Origin: Clostridia bacterium | Lineage (GTDB): Bacteria > Bacillota > Clostridia > Oscillospirales > CAG-272 | Reading direction: 5' to 3' | DNA: 43,997 bases | NCBI GenBank assembly: GCA_017556745.1 | Contig: JAFYMF010000038.1 | Span: forward strand, 1 to 43,997 | Part shown: positions 32,291 to 39,898 of the stretch, one piece after another | How the letters are laid out: each line of letters begins with the position of its first letter | How positions within the stretch are numbered: position 1 is the stretch's first letter | Translations under genes and position numbers: made by a program | The notes under the pieces: generated by a model | Told to the model about the DNA's origin: nothing | The model's database searches: none | The model's input: the letters and a program-made list of their open reading frames with translations, nothing else

Positions 32291-34709
32291 GTTATTGATT
32301 AGAGTAATTTCTTTTTTGACCGCTTTAGTCTTGCTCATGGTCGGAACTATCTCTTGTTCCGAACCGGTAGCGGAAACTATTGAGCCGGATCAGGCTGTAT
32401 CACATAATGACGGAGTGTTGAATGTAGGCTATTCCGCCATATCGGGAAAACTAAATCCGTTTTATCCTTCTACAGATGACGATGATGTGCTTATGGACCT
32501 TACCCAGGTTTCTCCTCTTCTGCTTGACAGAGTAGGTGATGTGGTGGAAAATGGTATAGCCGGGGAGACGGTCTCTTACGGAGGCGTTGACTACAGCTAT
32601 CATGGTATATGCGATATAACCCTTTTCATGGATGAGGTGTCAAATATCGCAGAGTATACTGTTCGAATCAGAGATAATATATATTTCTCTGATGGGTACA
32701 GAATGGATATAGATGATGTAATCTTTTCTATGTACGTTCTTTGCGATCCCTCTTATGACGGTAGTACAACTTTAAGATATTCTTCTATCTGTGGTCTTGA
32801 TAATTTCATCACAGATTCAGATGATGAGGAATATCAAAAATATGGCAGTGAATTTGATAAGATAAACACAGCGGGCTTCGGACATATTTGGAGCAAGCGT
32901 GACAAATGGACACAGGAGCAACAGGATTCATACGATACAGCGGTGCTTAGTGAATGGAAAAAGGACATTTATGCTGTAACCGAATACTGCGTGTCGAGTT
33001 ATGCAGAGCAGTATGCTGAACCGCTTATTGCCGTACCTTCGCAAACTGTCATATCTGACTCAAGATACCATACCGCATTTGCTATGGCAGCATGGGGATT
33101 TGCCGGTCTGAAAAATGGAGTATTTACAACAGTACTCGGTTCAACATTCACTTTGACCGAAGAGGATTTTCCAACGCAGGAAGATTTCTATAACGAGATA
33201 TTTACTGTTTATGAGGGGGACCCCGAGGCCTACTGGGAGGATGCTAACGGTGGAGAAGTGGACAGCGATACAGTTATGTCCGCTGCACGTAACGCATATA
33301 TATCCGGATATTCTGAGAGTGCGGTAGGTACTATATCCGGTATTGAAAGAATAGATGATTTCACAGTAAAGATATATACCGACGGTTACAATGCCTCGGA
33401 TATATATTCAATACTTGATTTTTACGTGGCACCTTTGCACTACTACGGGAACGAAGAACTGTATTCCTATGAGGATGGATGTTTTGGGTTTGAACGTGGG
33501 GATCTGTCTTCTGTTACAGCAAGAAACGGAAAGCCGCTTGGTGCCGGAATGTATGTGCTTGATTCGTACAGTGATGGAAGGATATCTCTTAAGAAAAACG
33601 ATAATTATTATGCTTCAAAGCCTTTGAGTGAAAAGATAGAGTTTGTCCCTTTAGAAGAAGGAGATTCACTTCAAAATGTAATGGCAGAAGAATCCCTTGA
33701 CCTTATCGTTACAGAAGGTAATGTGGGGACTGTCGATGAAATTGGTACTCTCAACGGTGACGGAAAGCTTATTGGAGACAAGATCTATACCTTAGTATCC
33801 AGTACCGATGCCTATGGATATATAGGAATAAACGCAGATACGGTTAAGGTTGGCGAAAATAAGGATTCTGATGAATCTATGAATCTCAGACGTGCACTCG
33901 CAACGATTTTTGCTGTGTACAGAGAAGAGGCAATTGAAGAATATTACGGTCAGTCAGCAAAGGTTATAAATTATCCTATGTCAGAGAACTCATATATTGC
34001 TTACGACGTAACCGATGAAAAATACAGAACGGCATTTTCTTTGGCTTATGACGGAAGTGAGATATATAACGATATTATGAGCCGTGCTGATAGATACGGT
34101 GAGGCACTAAAGGCCGCGATAGGCTATTTTGTGGCAGCGGGATATGTATATGATGAGGAAATAGATAAAATAGTTTCTGCTCCCGAAGGGGCTGGCCTTA
34201 CCTTTGAGGTTATAGTTCCGGGAGGTGGAGATAAAGATCATCCCTCATATAATATTATAAAGAATTCAGCTGATGCACTTAGTAAGATAGGTATAACACT
34301 GTCTATTACCGATCCAACCGGTAATTCTCTCATGTGGGGAAGACTTCGCAGTGGATCGCACCAGATCTGGTGTGCGGCACGGGCTGTATCACCTGAACCG
34401 CATATGTATGAAAACTATTTTTCTTCATCCGGACTTACTGCTATTGGCGGTAACTATCACGGTATAGCTGATGATATTCTTGATTATTATATTGCTTCAT
34501 CAGAAATAAATTCTGATAGAATGTCAAGGCTTATATATTACAGAGATGCTCTTGATATTATTCTTGGTTGGGCGGTAGAGGTACCGGTATATCAGAGACA
34601 GTCATTTACCTTGTTCTCGTCTGAAAGGGTAGATACCGACAGCATTCCCTCTGCACTTACGGTTTATTATCCGTGGTACAAAGAAGCGGATAAAATAAAG
34701 CTTAAGTGA
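32277..34709 (+). CDS. Family 5 extracellular solute-binding lipoprotein, orphan
   Basis: The 810-residue protein has a signal peptide with lipobox TISC (Cys27) and a periplasmic-binding-type fold of the DppA/OppA family. Visible family phrases are LNVGYSAISGKLNPFYPS near 47, VRIRDNIYFSDGYRMDIDDV near 130, RRALATIF near 542 and a late ALDIILGWAVEVPVYQ. It is longer than usual (about 520-560) because of acidic insertions between about 180 and 370. Permease and ATPase genes of the Dpp/Opp type are absent beside it. The start (ATG 32277, or 32283) lies inside the MscS-like gene and no RBS is visible, so it depends on coupling or another start. Confidence 0.85.
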   Translation: MTMNKLLIRVISFLTALVLLMVGTISCSEPVAETIEPDQAVSHNDGVLNVGYSAISGKLNPFYPSTDDDDVLMDLTQVSPLLLDRVGDVVENGIAGETVSYGGVDYSYHGICDITLFMDEVSNIAEYTVRIRDNIYFSDGYRMDIDDVIFSMYVLCDPSYDGSTTLRYSSICGLDNFITDSDDEEYQKYGSEFDKINTAGFGHIWSKRDKWTQEQQDSYDTAVLSEWKKDIYAVTEYCVSSYAEQYAEPLIAVPSQTVISDSRYHTAFAMAAWGFAGLKNGVFTTVLGSTFTLTEEDFPTQEDFYNEIFTVYEGDPEAYWEDANGGEVDSDTVMSAARNAYISGYSESAVGTISGIERIDDFTVKIYTDGYNASDIYSILDFYVAPLHYYGNEELYSYEDGCFGFERGDLSSVTARNGKPLGAGMYVLDSYSDGRISLKKNDNYYASKPLSEKIEFVPLEEGDSLQNVMAEESLDLIVTEGNVGTVDEIGTLNGDGKLIGDKIYTLVSSTDAYGYIGINADTVKVGENKDSDESMNLRRALATIFAVYREEAIEEYYGQSAKVINYPMSENSYIAYDVTDEKYRTAFSLAYDGSEIYNDIMSRADRYGEALKAAIGYFVAAGYVYDEEIDKIVSAPEGAGLTFEVIVPGGGDKDHPSYNIIKNSADALSKIGITLSITDPTGNSLMWGRLRSGSHQIWCAARAVSPEPHMYENYFSSSGLTAIGGNYHGIADDILDYYIASSEINSDRMSRLIYYRDALDIILGWAVEVPVYQRQSFTLFSSERVDTDSIPSALTVYYPWYKEADKIKLK

Positions 34710-34768
34710 TGATTAACAGTGCGTTGTTAGTATTTTGGCTTAAAATAGAATTTTGATCTCATATAAAA

Positions 34769-34799
34769 AGGAGCAAAGAGTATTTTACTCTTTGCTCCT
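34769..34799 (+). terminator. Terminator after the solute-binding protein gene
   Basis: A 14-bp stem (AGGAGCAAAGAGTA with TACTCTTTGCTCCT) has a TTT loop and is followed by CTTTATATT. It is preceded by AAAA. Confidence 0.85.
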
Positions 34800-34825
34800 C
34801 TTTATATTGCTTAATTGAATTTGTA

Positions 34826-34855
34826 TTGACAGATTGTCGCTTTGCGTGTTATGCT
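34826..34855 (+). promoter_or_regulatory. Promoter of the GH20-like gene
   Basis: TTGACA (34826-34831) and TATGCT (34850-34855) are 18 bp apart. The leader is about 55 nt. Confidence 0.7.
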
Positions 34856-34917
34856 AAACTTGTAAGCATATATCGTATATTATCTGTGAGGATAAGGTTG
34901 TAAGTTAAGGAGAAAGT

Positions 34918-36552
34918 ATGAAAAATTTTAATAATTTTGGCGTAATGATAGATTGCTCCCGTAATGCTGTTCCAAATTTGACTTCACTCAAACGGTTTAT
35001 CTATATTATTTCCGAAATGGGCTATAACTGCGCGATGCTTTATACAGAAGATACTTATGAGGTCGAGGGACATCCGTTTTTTGGATACAAGCGTGGTAAA
35101 TATACAATAGAAGAACTTCGGGAAATCGATGATTACGCGGCTTCCATCGGTGTGGAAATGATTCCTTGCATTCAGACCTTGGCACATGTCAATGCTCTTG
35201 TTCGTTGGGATGTTTATAGAGAAATACGAGACTGTAACGATATTTTGCTTGCCGGAGATGAACGTACCTATGAGTTGATCGATGCAATGTTTTCCAGTCT
35301 CTCCAAATCTCTCCGTTCTCGTAAGATCCATATCGGTATGGATGAGGCGCATATGGTTGGTCTCGGCAAATATCTGGAGGAAAACGGATACCACGATCGC
35401 CGAGAGATCCTTCTTTCACATCTTAACAGGGTTTGTGAGATTGCCCGTAAATACGGTTATGAGCCTATGATGTGGAATGATATGTTTTTCCGTCTTGAGC
35501 TTGGCGGTAATTACTACATTCCGGATGATGATCGTGATACGTATCATACCTCCGGAGATGTTTGTGATAAGATTCCGGGTGATCTTTCCGGTGTGTATTG
35601 GGATTATTATAACATAGATCCCAAGGTATACGATACGATGATGACACGCTCAAATGAACTCACTCCGGGACGCGTATGGTTCGCGGGAGGTGCTTGGAGC
35701 TGGGGTGGCTTCACTCCTCATAATCGTTACAGCATGTGCCAAAATGCGGAAGCGATACCTGCTTGTATCCGTAACGGTGTGAAAAATGCGATCCTTACTA
35801 TGTGGGGTGATGATGGGGCGGAAACACCGATCTTCGCTGTTTTGCCTGTGCTTATGAATGCGGCGGCACTTGCTGAAGGATGGACAGAAGATGAAATGAA
35901 AGCGAAGTTTCTTGAGATCACAGGCGTTGATTACGATGATATGCTGTCTCTCGATCTTCCCAATTATGTTTACGGTCCCGACAGGGAAGTATACTCTTCT
36001 AACTTTTCAAAAAACCGCCTTTATAATGATCCTTTCCTCGGTATCGTAGATAAGAACAACGAAATGCCTGTGGATCCCGCTATTTTTGAAGAATATGCAA
36101 ATATACTTCACGATAACGAGGCAAAATACCCTGAATTTGGCTATCTTTTCAAGGTACAGGCCGCTCTTTGTGATATTTTGACAGAAAAATTTGATCTTGG
36201 TATTCGCACACGTGAACTCTATGAAAACGGTGATAAGGAAGGTCTGCGTGCTATTGCGCAAGGCGAATATGCGAGATTTGAGACGAGATGGGAAGATTTT
36301 TATGAGGCATTCCGCTACCAGTGGGAAACGGTGAATAAGACATATGGCTTTGAAATGCAGGATCTTCGTCTCGGTGGACTTCTTGCTCGTGTGAAAAACT
36401 GCAAACGTAGACTTCTTGATTATGCGGATGGAAAAACAGACCGTATCGCGGAGCTGGAAGAACCCGTTCTCATAAATGATTGCGGTGATGTGTGTCAGTG
36501 GCATCACTCGTTCTCGGCGGGTAGTATTGCAATGGACTATATCTGGATGTGA
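34918..36552 (+). CDS. GH20-like beta-N-acetylhexosaminidase, cytoplasmic
   Basis: The 544-residue protein has a TIM-barrel catalytic domain that starts directly at the N-terminus. The GH20 acid pair lies in IHIGMDEAH (Asp142, Glu143), preceded by the early barrel segments YNCAMLYTEDTYEVEGHP and MIPCIQTLAHVNA, and followed by MMWNDMFFR. In GH20 the Asp orients the substrate acetamido group and the Glu is the acid. There is no signal peptide and no N-terminal GH20b domain, so it acts inside the cell on imported oligosaccharides. The C-terminal 170 residues are helical. RBS AAGGAG and its own promoter are present. nagB at 21-22 kb could process the released sugar after phosphorylation. Confidence 0.85.
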   Translation: MKNFNNFGVMIDCSRNAVPNLTSLKRFIYIISEMGYNCAMLYTEDTYEVEGHPFFGYKRGKYTIEELREIDDYAASIGVEMIPCIQTLAHVNALVRWDVYREIRDCNDILLAGDERTYELIDAMFSSLSKSLRSRKIHIGMDEAHMVGLGKYLEENGYHDRREILLSHLNRVCEIARKYGYEPMMWNDMFFRLELGGNYYIPDDDRDTYHTSGDVCDKIPGDLSGVYWDYYNIDPKVYDTMMTRSNELTPGRVWFAGGAWSWGGFTPHNRYSMCQNAEAIPACIRNGVKNAILTMWGDDGAETPIFAVLPVLMNAAALAEGWTEDEMKAKFLEITGVDYDDMLSLDLPNYVYGPDREVYSSNFSKNRLYNDPFLGIVDKNNEMPVDPAIFEEYANILHDNEAKYPEFGYLFKVQAALCDILTEKFDLGIRTRELYENGDKEGLRAIAQGEYARFETRWEDFYEAFRYQWETVNKTYGFEMQDLRLGGLLARVKNCKRRLLDYADGKTDRIAELEEPVLINDCGDVCQWHHSFSAGSIAMDYIWM

Positions 36553-36614
36553 TTTTCATAGTAAACATCAGAATGGCAAATTTGACGTAAGTATATCGAA
36601 AATACAAATAATAA

Positions 36615-36646
36615 AAGGACAGAGGATGAAAACACCCTCTGTCCTT
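36615..36646. terminator. Terminator between GH20-like and CD1247-like genes
   Basis: An 11-bp stem (AAGGACAGAGG with CCTCTGTCCTT) has a 10-nt loop. The minus strand continues TTTTATTATTT and the plus strand ATTTGATAAT, so it serves both convergent genes. Confidence 0.85.
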
Positions 36647-36662
36647 ATTTGATAATCTGATA

Positions 36663-37103
36663 TTAGCCCTCGCAACCGCAGTCGCAGTGGTGCTCGTCCT
36701 CATCGCAATCACAGTCGCAGTCGCATACGCAGCTGAACTTAGCGTTGCAAGCAGGGCACTCAACATCCTCGGGATCAATGGTATCGTCAAGATAAACCAT
36801 TTCGCCGCAAGAGGGACACTCAACGCCGAAGAAATCGTCGTCGTCATCATCATCGTCATCGCAGCAATCGCAATCATCATCTTCCTCAAAGAGGTAAGAC
36901 TCAACATCGCCAAGATCCTCGTCGATCTCCTCAATGTAATCCTCAAGGGTATCAACATCGTCGCTAAGATCCTGAAGATCGTTTGCAAGCTCGTCTACGA
37001 GCTTAACAAGTTCGTTTATAAGCTTGGTCTCGGGCTTGCTTGCGTCAAGGGAAAGGCCCTCTGCAAGACCCTTAAGATAAGCGGTCTTTTCGGTAATAGT
37101 CAT
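36663..37103 (-). CDS. CD1247-like coiled-coil protein with poly-Asp and Cys-rich tail
   Basis: The ATG at 37103 is preferred, with AGGTGA upstream; a GTG three codons earlier is possible. The 146-residue protein has a conserved N-terminus (TITEKTAYLKGLAEGL), then a helical acidic coiled coil at about 30-75. A poly-Asp run (about 82-90) is followed by a zinc-ribbon pattern CPSCG at 96-100 and CPAC at 126-129, and a tail of alternating Cys and Asp with HH (about 134-146). The family is found in clostridia near efp and pepF-type genes, as here. Metal binding by the tail is strongly suggested; the role is unknown. Confidence 0.75.
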   Translation of the reverse strand: MTITEKTAYLKGLAEGLSLDASKPETKLINELVKLVDELANDLQDLSDDVDTLEDYIEEIDEDLGDVESYLFEEDDDCDCCDDDDDDDDDFFGVECPSCGEMVYLDDTIDPEDVECPACNAKFSCVCDCDCDCDEDEHHCDCGCEG

Positions 37104-37163
37104 TACTGTCACCTGCGAACCCCAAAAAACGGGCTCATACCTTTCTTTATAAATTAAAGGGGA

Positions 37164-37721
37164 TTATACTCTTTCCATGTACTCGCCGGTACGAGTATCG
37201 ATCTTAAGAACGTCACCGATCTCGATGAAGAGAGGAACCTTAACCTCAGCACCGGTCTCAAGAGTCGCACTCTTGGATGCGCCGGTAGCGGTATCACCCT
37301 TAAAGCCGGGCTCAGTCTCAGTAACCTCAAGCTCAACAAAGGTGGGGGGCTCAACTGCGAAAACATTACCCTTGTAAGAGATAACCTTACAAGCCATGTT
37401 TTCCTTTACAAATCTGAAGTTATCGCCGAGCTTGTCACCGTTAAGGGGAAGCTGATCATAGGTCTCATTGTCCATGAAATAGTAGAGCTCACCATCGTTG
37501 TAGAGATACTGCATCTCTTTACGCTCGATGAAAGCTTCCGGGAATTTATCGGTAGGGCTGAAAGTACGCTCGATAACTGCACCGGTGATAACGTTCTTTA
37601 TCTTGGTACGTACGAAAGCTGCGCCCTTACCGGGTTTTACGTGCTGGAATTCAACTACCTGCAGAACGTCGCCGTCCATGTCAAAGGTAACGCCATTTTT
37701 AAAATCGCCTGCTACAACCAT
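37164..37721 (-). CDS. efp: Translation elongation factor P
   Basis: EF-P relieves ribosome stalling at proline runs. The 185-residue protein has the KOW-like N-terminal domain with PGKGAAF, placing the modified lysine at position 32 as in Bacillus-type EF-P, and two OB domains ending with [17 protein letters not shown]. The ATG at 37721 has GGAGG upstream. The gene lies 60 nt upstream (in transcription) of the CD1247-like gene and could be co-transcribed with it. Confidence 0.97.
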   Translation of the reverse strand: MVVAGDFKNGVTFDMDGDVLQVVEFQHVKPGKGAAFVRTKIKNVITGAVIERTFSPTDKFPEAFIERKEMQYLYNDGELYYFMDNETYDQLPLNGDKLGDNFRFVKENMACKVISYKGNVFAVEPPTFVELEVTETEPGFKGDTATGASKSATLETGAEVKVPLFIEIGDVLKIDTRTGEYMERV

Positions 37722-37741
37722 TATATATACCTCCATAGTCG

Positions 37742-37780
37742 GTCTCCATCTGACAGGAGACTCGCCGCGGGTTTTCCGCG
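37742..37780 (-). other. Twin hairpins in the efp leader
   Basis: On the minus strand CGCGG/CCGCG (37766-37780, 5-nt loop) is followed by GTCTCC/GGAGAC (37742-37761, 8-nt loop), ending about 20 nt before the efp ATG. They lie between the predicted start and the RBS and may shape translation. No T run follows either one, so they are not terminators. Confidence 0.5.
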
Positions 37781-37804
37781 TTCAAAAAATATTATTCTTT
37801 CTAT

Positions 37805-37833
37805 ATTTTATATCAAAATCGTCGATATTGCAA
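37805..37833 (-). promoter_or_regulatory. Promoter of efp
   Basis: On the minus strand TTGCAA (37828-37833) and TAAAAT (37805-37810) are 17 bp apart. The leader would be about 80 nt. Confidence 0.65.
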
Positions 37834-37864
37834 TAGCAAAATCAAAAAATAGTAAAAATAACGC

Positions 37865-39562
37865 TTAAAATTGCTCCGCATTTACCGTTTTAAGCCAGCT
37901 TTGGGCGGCGCTTACCGCTTCTTTCAGTGCATCGCCGAAGGGATCATCCATTCCTGCGTCCTTAACAAGATCGGTGAACCCTTTACTGCCGCCAAAAGAA
38001 ACCAGCAGATTGTACCGTCTGAAGGCCTCGGCTCTGTCTTTCTGCATAAGAGCAAAAAACTCAAGAGACACAGTCTGGGCAAGACAGTAATCAATGTAGT
38101 AGAAAGGACGCTGATAAATGTGACTCTGTCTCTGCCAACCCTTGCCCTCACCGTAGAATGGCAAAGAATCGTCAAGTGCCATCCATGGCATGTAGATGCC
38201 GAGAAGCCGTCTCCATTCGTCGTGACGTTCCTCGGGAGACATATCGGGGTTTTCAAAAACACTGTGCTGGAAGTGGTCGACCATAGTACCGTAAGGAATA
38301 AATTTAATGGCGCCGGCAAGATGACTGTACTTGAATTTTTCTGTGTCCTCACGGAAAAATCCTTCTGCCCAAGGCCATGCAAAGAACTCCATTGACATAG
38401 AGTGTATCTCGCAGGCATCAAGAGTGGGATCACGATATTCAGTGGGGAAAACATCTCTTGCTACGTATGCCGCATATGCGTGTCCTGCCTCGTGGGTCAT
38501 GGTCTCTACGTCATCGGCAGTACCGTTGAAGTTTGCAAATATAAAAGGTGCGCGGTAATCGGTAAATGAGGTACAGAAACCGCCCACACCCTTACCGTGG
38601 CGGCAGAGCACGTCAAGAAGCTCATTGTCGTATAGGAAATCGATAAACTCGCCGGTAGCATCTGACATCTCACGGTACATCTTACGCGCGTGATCCAGAA
38701 TCTCCTCCGGTGTCCCTTTAGGTGCAGGATTTCCGGAGCGGAACGAAAGGGAAGCATCTGCAAAGGACAGGGGATAGGAAACACCTAAGCGTTTTGCCTG
38801 ATCACGGTAGAGACTGTCAGCCAGTGGCACTACGTACTTGATGACCGCCTCTCTGAATCTGCCGATATCCTCGGGTGTATAGCAGTTTCTGCCCATTCTC
38901 GCATATCCAAGACCTACGTAGTTTTCAAAACCAAGCTTTTTGGCCATATCTGTACGGAGCTTTACAAGCTGATGATAGATGCTGTCAAGTCGATCTCCAT
39001 TATCTGAATAGAACTTTCCGTCAGCCTCCCAGGCAAGACGGCGCATCTTGTCATCGGGACGTTGCTTTTCCGCCATCATTTGGGGGATAGTATTAAGTTT
39101 ACCGTCAAACTCTATCTGAGCTGACGCAAGGAGCTTTGTATACTCGTTTACAAGATGGTTTTCCTCCTGAAGATCGGGAATAATCTCAGGGGAAAAAGTA
39201 AGCATGTTTATCTCGATATTCTTTATCAACAGTTCACCGTATTTTTCGGTAAAGCTGTCTCTGAATTTTCCTGTAGCAAGTGCGCGGTAGAATTCTTGGC
39301 GTCTCTCTTCGATAAGGGGAAGAATCTCGTCGTTCTTCTCATTCTCTTCATCATAGTACTTGTCAAGAGTATTTATCTCGTGACGTACCATGCACAAAGA
39401 ATATGCAGTGTCAAATGCACTGCACAGTGCAGACATATCTCTGAATGCGCGGTCAGCATCTTCAAATGTCACGGCAGAGTTGAGACGGTTTGTTATTTCT
39501 GTTGCCGATTTTGAAAACACCTCTTCTGAGGGGCTGATATATTTCATTTCGCTGAATTTCAT
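37865..39562 (-). CDS. M3-family oligoendopeptidase
   Basis: The zinc metallopeptidase of 565 residues has HEAGH at 357-361 and the third ligand Glu in EIHSMSMEF at 385. N-terminal helices (about 1-200) form the usual clamp. It is near the PepF family by length but its order of motifs fits the broader M3 group, so the symbol is not given. It degrades short peptides in the cytoplasm; no signal peptide is present. AAAGGAG precedes the ATG. It ends 32 nt before the efp -35 region, with no clear terminator between. Confidence 0.9.
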   Translation of the reverse strand: MKFSEMKYISPSEEVFSKSATEITNRLNSAVTFEDADRAFRDMSALCSAFDTAYSLCMVRHEINTLDKYYDEENEKNDEILPLIEERRQEFYRALATGKFRDSFTEKYGELLIKNIEINMLTFSPEIIPDLQEENHLVNEYTKLLASAQIEFDGKLNTIPQMMAEKQRPDDKMRRLAWEADGKFYSDNGDRLDSIYHQLVKLRTDMAKKLGFENYVGLGYARMGRNCYTPEDIGRFREAVIKYVVPLADSLYRDQAKRLGVSYPLSFADASLSFRSGNPAPKGTPEEILDHARKMYREMSDATGEFIDFLYDNELLDVLCRHGKGVGGFCTSFTDYRAPFIFANFNGTADDVETMTHEAGHAYAAYVARDVFPTEYRDPTLDACEIHSMSMEFFAWPWAEGFFREDTEKFKYSHLAGAIKFIPYGTMVDHFQHSVFENPDMSPEERHDEWRRLLGIYMPWMALDDSLPFYGEGKGWQRQSHIYQRPFYYIDYCLAQTVSLEFFALMQKDRAEAFRRYNLLVSFGGSKGFTDLVKDAGMDDPFGDALKEAVSAAQSWLKTVNAEQF

Positions 39563-39620
39563 TTTTGACTCCTTTTAATCCCGGAAAAAGTATCCGAGGT
39601 TTGGTGTTCGACTTTACAAA

Positions 39621-39629
39621 ATTATAGCA
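39621..39629 (-). promoter_or_regulatory. Extended -10 promoter of the M3 peptidase gene
   Basis: TGCTATAAT on the minus strand is an extended -10 element about 60 nt before the ATG at 39562. The -35 region is poor, as is usual for this promoter type. Confidence 0.6.
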
Positions 39630-39790
39630 TAATAAAAGGAAAAAATACAGAGATAATTGTAAATTCACCACTTTGGGAGCCTTGTTTTTTGTGTTATTTA
39701 CAATATAGCAGTGAAAAAAGGGGATGAATATGAACAAATTTATAAATCTCGGTAAATTTGCAAAAAAGTATGGATATTTGACTTGACTTA

Positions 39791-39799
39791 TGTTATAAT
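39791..39799 (+). promoter_or_regulatory. Extended -10 promoter of ppdK
   Basis: TGTTATAAT (extended -10) predicts a start near 39806, exactly at the base of the leader hairpin. No good -35 is present. Confidence 0.7.
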
Positions 39800-39806
39800 T
39801 ATGGTT

Positions 39807-39855
39807 GCATCGGTGTGTGTATACGCGGCAAGGAGCCGTACAGCCACACCGATGC
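39807..39855 (+). promoter_or_regulatory. 5'-end hairpin in the ppdK leader
   Basis: An 11-bp perfect stem (GCATCGGTGTG with CACACCGATGC) encloses an inner CGGC/GCCG hairpin whose loop is AAGGA. It would form at or within a few nt of the mRNA 5' end. Such stems protect messages from 5'-dependent decay, which suits a highly expressed gene; the SD-like loop AAGGAG is a curiosity. The real RBS (GGAGG at 39885-39889) is 30 nt downstream. Confidence 0.65.
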
Positions 39856-39898
39856 ACAAAACAAAATCTTTATATAAATTTATCGGAGGTTAAAGTAA

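Noticed and set aside
36700..36900. Tandem DNA repeat from the GTC/CATC-rich tract
   Set aside because: The repetition is explained by the poly-Asp and Cys-Asp codons of the CD1247-like protein.
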